A DNA stretch of 64,000 nt, from NCBI GenBank assembly GCA_020161535.1, contig JAIUNW010000002.1, forward strand, positions 1 to 64,000, read 5' to 3'. Shown here piece by piece: positions 46,118 to 54,013 of the stretch. A program made the position numbers and the translations under genes. How positions within the stretch are numbered: position 1 is the first letter of the stretch; the number at the start of each line of letters is the position of its first letter. Source of the DNA: Bacteroidota bacterium. GTDB lineage: Bacteria; Bacteroidota; Bacteroidia; Chitinophagales; Chitinophagaceae. The notes under the pieces are model-generated. The model was not told where the DNA came from. It saw nothing but the letters and a program-made list of their open reading frames with translations, and did not search any database.

Positions 46118-46827
46118 TTACTCTTTTTTTAAGCCGTTTGCGATTAAGAAGAACAACTTCAATGAAATGGCGCCATAACCGGTGTTCTTAAAATAGTTGT
46201 TGTCTGAATTTGATATCGAATTAACCTGCTCCCCATTTACGGAAAGGGCCTCGCCCTTTTTCTCAAGAACGAATGATCTCGGTTGACGAAGTGTTATTAT
46301 TTCCCCACTTGGGGCAATTGCCATTTTTGTTCCGAACTTATAGCCTACGCCTAGCCCACCATCTACTGCGCTGTTGAAGATACCTCCGTTTCCTGCGGAA
46401 TTGAAAGTTGCCAGGTTAACCGTAGCAACAATACACCATCCACTTGGCACTTCGTATTTCTCACCGCTGTCAGTTTTGTTTGACGTGATGCGCTTATAAT
46501 AAGTCGCTTTATTTTGGCCGCCTTTTGCTTTTTTTGTCCGGGAAAGGTATATAGCACACCTGTGGAAATTAGAAATGAGGTTGTTGATTCTTTGGTTACT
46601 TGCACAGAATGGTCCAACGGCGAAATCGATACATCATATATTGGCCTGAAAACAGTATTAAAACCAAGGCTGATACCCAAATCCAGGTTTTTTGTGATGA
46701 TTAGACCTTCAGCGCGTTGTTTTTGAAAGCAGGCGGATGAAATATCGCTGTTTGAAAGCCGGACGACTTGCGGTTGGGCGCTACTTGCCAGCAATAATAG
46801 AAATAGCGGGAAAAAGGTGATTTTCAT
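46118..46827 (-). CDS. Secreted protein of unknown function read in two frames (frameshift at a slippery heptamer)
   Basis: From ATG 46827 the first frame gives a signal peptide (FFPLFLLLLASSAQ) and a plausible domain up to Lys100. It then runs on, in a composition unlike a real protein, to a stop at 46363. A second frame from that point (GGQNKATYYKR to the stop at 46118) reads as the natural continuation, ending ISLKLFFLIANGLKKE. The change needs a -1 shift exactly at A AAA AAG (46528-46534, minus strand). With it, a 236-residue protein results. Either a programmed or transcriptional slip, a mutation, or a sequencing error explains this. Its function is unknown. Confidence 0.65.
46528..46534 (-). 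promoter_or_regulatory. Candidate -1 frameshift site (A AAA AAG)
   Basis: The heptamer is in the zero frame of the upstream reading (codons CAA AAA AAG), the same X XXY YYZ arrangement used in E. coli dnaX. A run of seven As also allows polymerase slippage. A stimulating Shine-Dalgarno-like site or stem-loop was not established by eye. Confidence 0.45.
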
Positions 46828-46850
46828 TTTCTTTTTTTTGATGTAAAAAA

Positions 46851-47144
46851 TCAGGTTTCTTTGTTTGCGTAGCTGGTTTGGTCATGTTCAAGCAGGTATC
46901 TTTCTATCTCCTTTTTGATTCGTTTGCATGTCACAATGGAAGGTTTTTGTATGACCTGTATGTGGAAAGCAAGGTCGGTGGTTTGATAAGACGCTACGCA
47001 TGATCCTATTGGAGTGTTAACTTGAAAGGAGCCGGACGACGTGTCGCCGTTAAACTCGCCGTTGTGTGCGAATACCCAATTTTTTAGCGATGAGACGAGG
47101 GTGTCTTTTGGTTTGGTGTATTCAATAATAATTATGCAGGCCAT
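46851..47144 (-). CDS. Small hypothetical protein
   Basis: A 97-residue protein without membrane segment or signal peptide. It has an N-terminal strand rich in isoleucine (MACIIIIEYTK), a conserved-looking middle (FAHNGEFNGDTSSGSFQVNTPIGS) that alternates as beta strands, and a charged C-terminal helix (KRIKKEIERYLLEHD). This resembles a small antiparallel-sheet protein rather than an enzyme. The spacing (23 bases before the split gene, 26 after LpxR-like) fits an operon. I do not recognise the family. Confidence 0.6.
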   Translation of the reverse strand: MACIIIIEYTKPKDTLVSSLKNWVFAHNGEFNGDTSSGSFQVNTPIGSCVASYQTTDLAFHIQVIQKPSIVTCKRIKKEIERYLLEHDQTSYANKET

Positions 47145-47170
47145 CTGATTTTATTTGGATGAGTTTAATA

Positions 47171-48202
47171 TTATTTTTTACTGTCGGCATTCCATCTTCG
47201 CGGCGAAGCGCCGATAGTAAATGAACCCCAGTTGTGGAATGATTTTCCGCCATCAAATTCGCGGGAGCGGCTATACATACTGTAGGTAATATTTACGATA
47301 TCGAATAGAACTATATGTATACCAGTGCCCAGTTCAAATAAAACTCGTTTGACTTGCGAATGCGGTACTTTGTAGATGCTTTTGTCGTCAAAGAGAAGAC
47401 CTTCCAGCGTTGCATTGTAGGCAGCCCAGCGAACCTGCGGTTCTATAAATACGGTAAATCGAATGGGCGTTTTTTTCGCTGTATGTATTAGTTCGGCGGG
47501 TATTGTTGGGGTGTAGCCCTGAAGAAGGGTAGTATAGTAGTTTAATAGGTTAATCTTAAAGCCGGTTTGGAGGTTTGTCATGTAATTTCCTATATCAACT
47601 TTGTTACTCCACATGACCCGGGCTAGTTCAAAATCACAGCGGTTGCCTGTGTGTGCTATTAGATAGAGTATCTTGCTATTGTAGTTTAGCATAAATGAAC
47701 CATCATAGCCAATCTGGTTGCTCCATCCTTCGGGTACGGGTCTGGTAGAACCAAACCAGTGATGTTCGTGTATGTATTTTTGCGCTTGCCCTGGTTGATC
47801 TTTTCCCATTAAACCTATGACAATGTCTGATTGTACTATCCACTTGCCATTGCCGCTGAAAGCGCTATTACCGACAGCGATATATACGAGTGAAGCATAG
47901 GGTCTTTCGCCATAAACAACCTGACTGGTATTTAACGTCTGTGGTGTGTAGGCTGTTGCGCCAATTTGGTAGCGCTGAATATTCACTGCATTTTCCTCCT
48001 TAAAACGGTAAAATGGCAGATATTTTATAGGTAGCCCGGGTGTCAACACCTCTATTTTAGCGCCACCTGTATAATTGTCGTCCTTGTTATTAGTCGCTAG
48101 AAAATCGTTTTCATGAGTCAGAGATATAGCATATCCGTGACGCCCCTGACCTTGAGCTGAATGCAGTGAAAATAGCAGAACCGAAATGTAAAGCTGTTTC
48201 AT
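47171..48202 (-). CDS. LpxR-like outer-membrane protein (lipid A deacylase family)
   Basis: The start is taken as ATG 48202, which gives a signal peptide (LYISVLLFSLHSAQG); the longer frame overlaps the upstream gene. The 343-residue mature-type protein shows THENDFLATN and DDNYTGGAKIEV near the N-terminus and HEHHWFG, PEGWSNQIGYD in the middle, the pattern of the LpxR/DUF2219 beta-barrel family. LpxR removes the 3'-acyloxyacyl group of lipid A. Strand-like alternating hydrophobic stretches continue to the C-terminus, consistent with a barrel. Activity on this host's lipid A is an inference. Confidence 0.75.
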   Translation of the reverse strand: MKQLYISVLLFSLHSAQGQGRHGYAISLTHENDFLATNNKDDNYTGGAKIEVLTPGLPIKYLPFYRFKEENAVNIQRYQIGATAYTPQTLNTSQVVYGERPYASLVYIAVGNSAFSGNGKWIVQSDIVIGLMGKDQPGQAQKYIHEHHWFGSTRPVPEGWSNQIGYDGSFMLNYNSKILYLIAHTGNRCDFELARVMWSNKVDIGNYMTNLQTGFKINLLNYYTTLLQGYTPTIPAELIHTAKKTPIRFTVFIEPQVRWAAYNATLEGLLFDDKSIYKVPHSQVKRVLFELGTGIHIVLFDIVNITYSMYSRSREFDGGKSFHNWGSFTIGASPRRWNADSKK

Positions 48203-48210
48203 AAATATGA

Positions 48211-48891
48211 TTATGCATGGGTTTTGTTGGGCTTTTGACCTTCTTCTTTCCGATTTCCATTGAATACGTTGATGCCATAAGGAATAACACCAATACCAAT
48301 CGAGACTAGTATTTTCCATAGCCCATCTATATTGAAATCTCTGCCGCAGCCGGATATGGACAAATAGCCGACATAACTGGTGAGGCAGGTGCCAATGATC
48401 AGCGCGGTAAGGCCGGTGATAAAAGCCATTAACCGACTGGTACTCCTTATTTGTTTGTCTTGCGTTTTTTCAACTTTATCAGTGGTTGGGTTGCCTTCAG
48501 CGCCTCTAATTGTAGAAAATGTTGTGGTTGTTTCGGGCCGGAATGTGGAAAGAGCATCTGCGAAAGTAAAGCCCTCTCTTTTCAGTCGCCGCAGCAGGAA
48601 AACCGCAGTAATCAGGAAAAGCAGGATGGGCGTTACTATAAGGACTGATTCAATCGAGAGCCCGTTTTGAAGGTGGCAGGCAGCCGGCTCTTTGGTTCTC
48701 GATGTGTCAGTTGAAGCGGCTGGTATTCTGCTTTCGAGTGTTTTTATTGATTTGCTTAACTCTTTGATGCTCGAGTCAAGTGTAGCCAGCGTTGAATCTT
48801 GCGTGGTTTTAAATGCAAACCCGCCGGTGATAGAAAGAAGTAGACAAAATAAAATGATCGCTTTATTGAAGGTGTTGAAAGGCGTTTTCAT
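48211..48891 (-). CDS. Membrane protein of unknown function
   Basis: A 226-residue protein. It has a signal peptide or first helix at residues 10-27 (IILFCLLLSITGGFAF), then a short predicted coiled coil (TLDSSIKELSKSIKTLESR), a helix at about 80-100 (VLIVTPILLFLITAVFLL), a polar linker, and two helices near the C-terminus, with a basic tail. It is the first gene of the minus-strand block and its stop is eight bases from the LpxR-like start. No family is recognised. Confidence 0.68.
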   Translation of the reverse strand: MKTPFNTFNKAIILFCLLLSITGGFAFKTTQDSTLATLDSSIKELSKSIKTLESRIPAASTDTSRTKEPAACHLQNGLSIESVLIVTPILLFLITAVFLLRRLKREGFTFADALSTFRPETTTTFSTIRGAEGNPTTDKVEKTQDKQIRSTSRLMAFITGLTALIIGTCLTSYVGYLSISGCGRDFNIDGLWKILVSIGIGVIPYGINVFNGNRKEEGQKPNKTHA

Positions 48892-49059
48892 TTTTGTCCT
48901 TTTGTTAAAGGTTCGAAGAAATGAGCACGCCCTTGGAGTTGTTTTGCCGTTTTGGAACCCCGTTATTTTACGGTGGCGACATAGGTGTAAATCCGGATAA
49001 GTTCACCAATGAGATGTTCGATCTTTGGCTCTATTCTTTAAAAGTTTAAATCTCCTATT

Positions 49060-49554
49060 ATGCAAGTTGTTATAATCCCCGATAATCAGGCAACAGAATC
49101 AAAACACGGTATACCTAGGAAACGGCTGCGGGAGATGCAGAGTCGTTTTTTATCATCGCCATCAGGCGGCAGGGATCAGCATGGAAACCAGCAGGAAACA
49201 ACAAAATACGCGCATTTTCCGATTAAGAATATTATGGAACTATTGGTCGTAAACGAGATTGTAAAACTTAATACGACTATTGGCGATGCTTCTAAGATAG
49301 AAGACTTTGCAATTCGAGTTTTTTTTGCGCAGCACATTGATAAAGATGATTGCCCCGAAAATTTACCTGCCGGTATTGACTATGTTGGTAGAAACACAGT
49401 GGTTCTTGTAAATGCAAAACATGTAAGCGGAGACGAATGGGAGAACATGCTTGATTATAAGTCGGCTGAAATACCTGGATATTCAGTGAATGCGGGTGAG
49501 GGGTCTGACAAAACCAACCTATGCCCGCCACAATGCTCTCCCCCAACGCTGTAA
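49060..49554 (+). CDS. Hypothetical protein
   Basis: The 164-residue protein has no signal peptide or membrane helix. A basic, glutamine-rich N-terminal part (residues 10-50) is followed by a segment with conserved look: FAIRVFFAQHI, YVGRNTVVLVNAKH and a cysteine pair in NLCPPQCSPP at the C-terminus. I do not recognise it. It is divergent from the minus-strand block (168 bases between starts) and is followed after 34 bases by a membrane protein gene, with which it may be co-transcribed. Confidence 0.6.
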   Translation: MQVVIIPDNQATESKHGIPRKRLREMQSRFLSSPSGGRDQHGNQQETTKYAHFPIKNIMELLVVNEIVKLNTTIGDASKIEDFAIRVFFAQHIDKDDCPENLPAGIDYVGRNTVVLVNAKHVSGDEWENMLDYKSAEIPGYSVNAGEGSDKTNLCPPQCSPPTL

Positions 49555-49588
49555 TAAAACAGCATATGCCGGTAAAACGCTATCTTTT

Positions 49589-50227
49589 ATGGTGTATCCA
49601 ATTGCTGAAACTGTAGAGATTGTTTGCCTTTTATTTGCAGCCAGATGCCTATTAAATCGATCTGTTAGTTATTGGAAGCTTTTTATTCCGTACCTTATTT
49701 TCACTGTTGCGATAGAACTTGTCGGAAGGTACATGATGCTGAAGGCGATTCCTAATCACTGGCTGTATAATTTGTTTTTACCGATACAGGTTCTATTTCA
49801 GGGCTATTTTTTTTTCAGGATAACTCCTTCCGTATCTTATAAAGCAGTTATGTTTACGCTACTCGGCTTTCTGTTTTCCATCACCTTTATTCTTGAGTCT
49901 GTTCGCTCGCGTTTCCTTTTCTACAATTACAAAAGCGATTCTGTTTTGTCAGTATCGTTTATCATTTTATCATGCTGGTACTTTTATTTATTGCTACAGC
50001 AGGAACAACCAGTTGCGTTGAAACGTTTCGCGCCTTTTTGGGTGGTGAGTGGCATTTTTCTTTTTTGCTTCGGCAGCATGGCTGCCGTATTGTTTTCTGA
50101 AGAAGTGATGCAATTGTACATCGTAGATAAATTATCGGTAAGGCTGGTCATCTATTCTTTACTGAACCTGCTACTTTATGGCTGCTGGTCATACGCCTTT
50201 GTATGCAAATACCGCGAGACCATATAA
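49589..50227 (+). CDS. Six-helix membrane protein upstream of histidine kinase
   Basis: The start is taken at ATG 49589 (MVYPIAETVEIVCLLFAA), since the longer frame to 49490 runs through the gene before. The 212-residue protein consists of about six to seven membrane segments with short loops and has no known catalytic motif. Its 3' end overlaps the kinase gene by 25 bases, a strong sign of coupling. It may be the sensor part for the kinase, which itself has only one helix; this is inferred from arrangement alone. Confidence 0.72.
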   Translation: MVYPIAETVEIVCLLFAARCLLNRSVSYWKLFIPYLIFTVAIELVGRYMMLKAIPNHWLYNLFLPIQVLFQGYFFFRITPSVSYKAVMFTLLGFLFSITFILESVRSRFLFYNYKSDSVLSVSFIILSCWYFYLLLQQEQPVALKRFAPFWVVSGIFLFCFGSMAAVLFSEEVMQLYIVDKLSVRLVIYSLLNLLLYGCWSYAFVCKYRETI

Positions 50228-51000
50228 TACTGGGCCTCGTAGCACTCACCCTGGTCTTTCTGCTGGCCGGCGGTTTTCTTCTCCTTTATATCGCACTCTA
50301 TAACGCCCGTAAAAAAAGACATCTCCAGGAAAAACAACAACGGGAGCTGCAATTTGAGCAGGAGCTCACCAAATCAAAAATGGAGGTACAGGAACAAACC
50401 CTCACTACCATTGGCCGCGATATTCATGATAATATCGGGCAGATTCTCAGCGTGGCAAAACTCACGCTCGGCAGCGTTCGGTCATCAGATAGTGAAGAGA
50501 AAGTGCGCAACAAGCTGGCGAATGCATTCAGCCTGGTTGATATCGCCATCAGAGAATCGCGCCATCTCGCCCAAATACTGCACCCTGGCGGGGCTCTCAG
50601 CCAGGGCCTGGTGAAAGCCATCGAGGCAGAGCTGGATTGGATTGCCAAACTGGGCCGCTTTGAAGTGAAATTTTCACTAACCGGTCACGGCGATGAAAAA
50701 CTGGGCAATGACCGCGAACTGATCGCTTTCCGGATTGTGCAGGAGGCACTTAATAACGCCATTAAACATGCCGACGCCAGCGCTATATTTGTATCGGTGC
50801 TGTATAACGACCTGCAGGTGGAAATTTGTGTGCGCGACAATGGAAAGGGTTTTGATTACATCGCCGGGCAGCAAAACGGGTCGGGCCTTGGCCTGCAAAG
50901 TTTTTTTGAACGCGCCAAACTGATTAAAGCAGAGCTGCATATCGACAGTAGCCCCGGTGCAGGTACCGGCATTTGCCTGACCGTTCCCTACAATCCCTGA
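50203..51000 (+). CDS. Sensor histidine kinase, NarL/DesK (HisKA_3) type
   Basis: A 265-residue protein with one membrane helix at about residues 8-30, then a coiled coil rich in Lys/Glu/Gln, the phosphoacceptor block IGRDIHDNIGQILS (His about 75), and an HATPase domain with EALNNAIKHA (N box), DNGKGFD (G1) and GSGLGLQSF (G2). It lacks a recognisable extracytoplasmic sensor. The response regulator is encoded 13 bases downstream. Together with the overlapping upstream membrane protein it forms a three-gene signalling operon. Confidence 0.92.
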   Translation: MQIPRDHIILGLVALTLVFLLAGGFLLLYIALYNARKKRHLQEKQQRELQFEQELTKSKMEVQEQTLTTIGRDIHDNIGQILSVAKLTLGSVRSSDSEEKVRNKLANAFSLVDIAIRESRHLAQILHPGGALSQGLVKAIEAELDWIAKLGRFEVKFSLTGHGDEKLGNDRELIAFRIVQEALNNAIKHADASAIFVSVLYNDLQVEICVRDNGKGFDYIAGQQNGSGLGLQSFFERAKLIKAELHIDSSPGAGTGICLTVPYNP

Positions 51001-51013
51001 CCAATCGGTAGAA

Positions 51014-51649
51014 ATGATAGAAATAGGCATTGTTGACGACCATGCTATGTTCCGCGAGGGACTGGTAAACCTGCTGGAAGAATTTGACGATATCCGGGTG
51101 ATTTTTTCTGCCCGCAATACCGCCGAAATGCAGGCCGTTCTTCGTCGTGAAAACCTGCCGGCTGTTGTACTGATGGATATCAACCTGCCGCAAACAGATG
51201 GCCATGCCTCCACCCGCTGGTTGAAAGCCAACTTCCCGGAAATACATGTAATTGCCTTGAGTATGTACGAAGACGAAGTCAATATTGTAAAAATGTTGAA
51301 GAGCGGCGCAGGCGGTTATATTTTGAAAGAAGAAAGTGTAGACGAGGTAGTTCGCGCTATTCGTTCAATCCTGGCGCATGGTGTTTACCTGAATGGGCTG
51401 GTATCTGGCCGGCTGGTGCACATGTTGCGGGCCGATACCAGCGACAACGAAGCAAAACTCACCGGTCGGGAGAAGGAATTCCTGGGGCATTGCTGTTCAG
51501 AACTCACGTACAAGGAGATCGCAAATGCAATGGGTATTAGTCCGCGAACCATTGAAAATTATTGCGAAGACCTGTTTAAGAAACTGGGCGTTCGATCACG
51601 TACCGGCCTGGCTATGTATGCGCTGAAAAAGGGGATCGCAGTTTTGTAG
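51014..51649 (+). CDS. NarL/FixJ family response regulator
   Basis: The 211-residue protein has a receiver domain (GIVDDHAMFREGL; phosphorylation Asp in LMDINLPQTDG; Lys in ILKEESV) and a LuxR-type helix-turn-helix (ELTYKEIANAMGISPRTIENY) in residues about 145-205. It is the partner of the kinase just upstream. Target genes cannot be seen directly; the VanZ-like gene 24 bases downstream is the nearest candidate and may be in the same transcript. Confidence 0.94.
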   Translation: MIEIGIVDDHAMFREGLVNLLEEFDDIRVIFSARNTAEMQAVLRRENLPAVVLMDINLPQTDGHASTRWLKANFPEIHVIALSMYEDEVNIVKMLKSGAGGYILKEESVDEVVRAIRSILAHGVYLNGLVSGRLVHMLRADTSDNEAKLTGREKEFLGHCCSELTYKEIANAMGISPRTIENYCEDLFKKLGVRSRTGLAMYALKKGIAVL

Positions 51650-51673
51650 AATAAGATGATTTAGATTGCGGGC

Positions 51674-52111
51674 GTGAAAACAAAATTTCTCAATTTTTGC
51701 CTTGGCTTTTACGCCGGACTTTTATTTTATATCTTCTTTTTGGCCAGGCGACGGCCGCATCCTTCTCTGTTTAAATACAGCGGCCATGTAAACTTCATAC
51801 CCTTTAAAGATAAATACTGGTATTTCAGGCACCAAATGGGCCTGCCAAAGGCGATGGTTGTGGAAGCCTACAAAGATTTATTCGGGAATATTTTATTGTT
51901 TGTTCCCATCCCTTTTTTCCTTTTTTTTCTTGCCGGTCGTAGTTCACTGCGATCAACTATTCTTGTTGCGGCAACAATTAGCTTTTCAGTAGAATTGACG
52001 CAATTTTTGTTGAGTATTGGCACTGCTGATATAGACGATCTTATTCTCAATATTCTGGGTGCGGTAGTGGGCTATTTTGGGGCAAAAAAAATGAAGAACC
52101 TGGTAGAGTAG
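51674..52111 (+). CDS. VanZ-like membrane protein (intact paralogue)
   Basis: The 145-residue protein begins at GTG 51674 and has about four membrane segments. ARRRPHPSLF, HVNFIPFKDKYWYF, GNILLFVPIPFF and SIGTADIDDLILN are the blocks shared with VanZ domain proteins, including the acidic ADIDD in the last loop. VanZ confers low-level teicoplanin resistance in enterococci, but most VanZ-like proteins have no known role. The decayed copy at 41607-42076 is a clear relative. It follows the response regulator gene closely. Confidence 0.88.
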   Translation: MKTKFLNFCLGFYAGLLFYIFFLARRRPHPSLFKYSGHVNFIPFKDKYWYFRHQMGLPKAMVVEAYKDLFGNILLFVPIPFFLFFLAGRSSLRSTILVAATISFSVELTQFLLSIGTADIDDLILNILGAVVGYFGAKKMKNLVE

Positions 52112-52126
52112 CAGTAGTTTGGGAAA

Positions 52127-52369
52127 CTATGTTTTTTTCTTACGGTTGGCAATGGCAGATTTTATTTCCGACATAGAATATCCCTTAGTTTCTCCCGCAA
52201 CCCAGGCTTTTTGTTCTTTCTGCAACACGTCTACAAACATTTTGTCTTTCCACCAGTCTAGACGTTCTTTAATATTGTCTTCCAACATAATATAAATAGC
52301 CTCAATTTTCTTATCGTCAGCCACCCTGATATAGTCGTATAATTTCTCTCTTATTGCTAGTGCGTCCAT
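52127..52369 (-). CDS. Antitoxin-like small protein (orphan)
   Basis: The start is chosen at ATG 52369 (MDALAIREKLYDYIRVADD), giving 80 residues; 52390 is an alternative. The IREKLYDYIRVADDKKIEAIY segment matches a helical family common in Bacteroidota that is annotated as addiction-module antitoxin component. A lysine-rich C-terminus ends the protein. No RelE/ParE-like toxin gene adjoins it: the VanZ gene on the opposite strand is directly downstream. It could be a remnant of a toxin-antitoxin pair or have another regulatory role. Confidence 0.68.
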   Translation of the reverse strand: MDALAIREKLYDYIRVADDKKIEAIYIMLEDNIKERLDWWKDKMFVDVLQKEQKAWVAGETKGYSMSEIKSAIANRKKKT

Positions 52370-52543
52370 TGTTTCCGTTTTTACATACATGAAAGTTACA
52401 ATTTTCTGCCAAAGAACATCCTGCCAGCCCGTCAGCCCTATACCCCAAAAATGACAAGGGCGCGACATTTGCAGGGAAGGTTTAACAATTTGGCCAAAAT
52501 GCCTGTTGTACCTTCAACCTTTACTAATAAACATACACAGACC

Positions 52544-53044
52544 ATGTCCACGCCTGAATTCAATGAGATGCTGGTCGATAACGCCGAATTCCTCAGACCC
52601 TTCGCTATAACCCTCACCCGTGACAATGAGGCAGCCCAGGACCTGTTCCAGGAAACCATGTACCGGGCTATCGCTAACAGTGAGAAATACAATGTAGGAA
52701 CCAATATCAAGGCCTGGCTCTACACCATCATGCGGAATATTTTTATCAATAATTACCGCCGTAAAGCCAAGCAAAACACCATATTCGACAATACGCCCAA
52801 CGAGTTTTTGCTGGATTATAACCAGGTGACCACTGCCAATGCGGCAGAAGGAACCCTGCAAATGAAGGAAATCCAGTCAGCTATTCATGAACTGCCAGAG
52901 ATTTTCCGCAACCCCTTCCTGCTGTATTTCGATGGCTATAAATACCACGAAATCGCCGATATGCTGAAGGAACCACTGGGTACCATCAAGAGCCGGATCC
53001 ACTTCGCCCGGAAATTGCTGAAATCGCAGTTGGAACGCTATTGA
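52544..53044 (+). CDS. RNA polymerase ECF-type sigma factor
   Basis: A 166-residue protein read from ATG 52544. Region 2 spans residues about 10-80 (AQDLFQETMYRAI, AWLYTIMRNIFINNYRR, the -10 recognising helix) and region 4 spans about 105-160 (LPEIFRNPFLLYFDGYKYHEIADML, GTIKSRIHFARKLL). No anti-sigma factor gene is adjacent. A strong terminator follows, so the gene is probably monocistronic. The longer frame upstream to 52451 is not needed. Confidence 0.93.
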   Translation: MSTPEFNEMLVDNAEFLRPFAITLTRDNEAAQDLFQETMYRAIANSEKYNVGTNIKAWLYTIMRNIFINNYRRKAKQNTIFDNTPNEFLLDYNQVTTANAAEGTLQMKEIQSAIHELPEIFRNPFLLYFDGYKYHEIADMLKEPLGTIKSRIHFARKLLKSQLERY

Positions 53045-53072
53045 TTAAAAGATATAAAGCAGATAACAAAGA

Positions 53073-53100
53073 CCGCCGGTACCAGCCGGCGGTTTTTTTT
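53073..53100 (+). terminator. Rho-independent terminator after the sigma factor gene
   Basis: A perfect seven-base GC stem (CCGCCGG / CCGGCGG) with a six-base loop is followed by eight Ts. It lies 28 bases after the sigma factor stop. Confidence 0.9.
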
Positions 53101-53184
53101 GCCAACTTTGCTTGATTCCTGCAATATTTAACATTCGATCATTAAAATTCCCGCAAAAACCCGCAGAAATTGACGCCATTTCCC

Positions 53185-53192
53185 TAACTTTC
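53185..53192 (+). promoter_or_regulatory. Candidate -7 element upstream of the DeoR gene
   Basis: TAACTTTC differs from the consensus TAnnTTTG at one base and lies 25 bases before the ATG at 53218. A TTG at 53170-53172 is too close to be a normal -33 box, so the call is weak. Confidence 0.28.
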
Positions 53193-53217
53193 AGGTAGAC
53201 GAGGTAACCAACTGCGT

Positions 53218-53964
53218 ATGCTGAAAAAAGAACGGCAGGAACTGATCATCCATGAGGTGAATCTGCACAACAAAGTGCTGGTGGCTGACCTCAGCACCAA
53301 AATCAGCGTGTCAGAAGACACGGTGCGGCGCGACCTGATCGAACTCTCCGACGAAGGCCGCCTGGTAAAAGTGCACGGCGGCGCTATCTCAAATTCTTTC
53401 CGCAATTCGTATAAGCACACCGATATCTATTCGCTCGATCAGAAAAAAGTGATCGCGCAAAAAGCGGTTTCAATTATCGAAGATGGCATGCTGGTGTTCA
53501 CCACCGGTGGTACCACCTTGTTGGAAATGTTGCGCATCCTGCCACAATCGCTGCGCGCCACTTTCGTCACCGTCAGCGTACCGGGGGCTTTCGAATTGTT
53601 GCAACATCCGCATGTGGAAGTAATCATCATTGGCGGAAAGTTGTCGCGCAATGCGCAGATCGTTGTCGGTGGTGAAGCCATCCACCGCATCAGAAAATTC
53701 AATGCCGACCTGGCTTTTCTAGGCGTCAATGCGATCGATACGCAAAGAGGTATTACCGACAACGATTATGAAGTGACCCTGGTTAAACAGGCGATCATTG
53801 AATCGAGTAGTCATGTGGCAGCACTGACCATCTCCGAAAAACTCAATACCGTTCAAAAAATCCAGGTTTGTCCGCCGGGTGGTTACCATAGCCTGGTAAC
53901 CGAACTGCCGCCTGATCACGCACTGTTGCATCCTTATCAGCAATCAAGCACCACCATTTTATAG
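53218..53964 (+). CDS. DeoR/GlpR family transcriptional regulator
   Basis: The 248-residue protein has an N-terminal winged helix (LKKERQELI, then VADLSTKISVSEDTVRRDLIEL with the DeoR fingerprint) and a C-terminal sugar-phosphate sensor domain (TTGGTTLLEML, VIIIGGKLSRN, LAFLGVNAID). DeoR regulators usually repress sugar catabolic genes and respond to a phosphorylated sugar. It is 49 bases from the SusC start, so it may control the transporter pair. Confidence 0.93.
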   Translation: MLKKERQELIIHEVNLHNKVLVADLSTKISVSEDTVRRDLIELSDEGRLVKVHGGAISNSFRNSYKHTDIYSLDQKKVIAQKAVSIIEDGMLVFTTGGTTLLEMLRILPQSLRATFVTVSVPGAFELLQHPHVEVIIIGGKLSRNAQIVVGGEAIHRIRKFNADLAFLGVNAIDTQRGITDNDYEVTLVKQAIIESSSHVAALTISEKLNTVQKIQVCPPGGYHSLVTELPPDHALLHPYQQSSTTIL

Positions 53965-54013
53965 AAATATTTATAACACACACCTGTATTCATTGACCAC
54001 TAAAATCAAACTT

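Noticed and set aside
46363..46827. A stand-alone 154-residue secreted protein
   Set aside because: The sequence after Lys100 is unlike a natural continuation, and the -1 frame from the same point reads as one, so the two parts are treated as one gene.
49490..49588. N-terminal extension of the membrane protein at 49589
   Set aside because: It runs through the 3' end of the gene before and encodes polar sequence unlike a membrane protein start.
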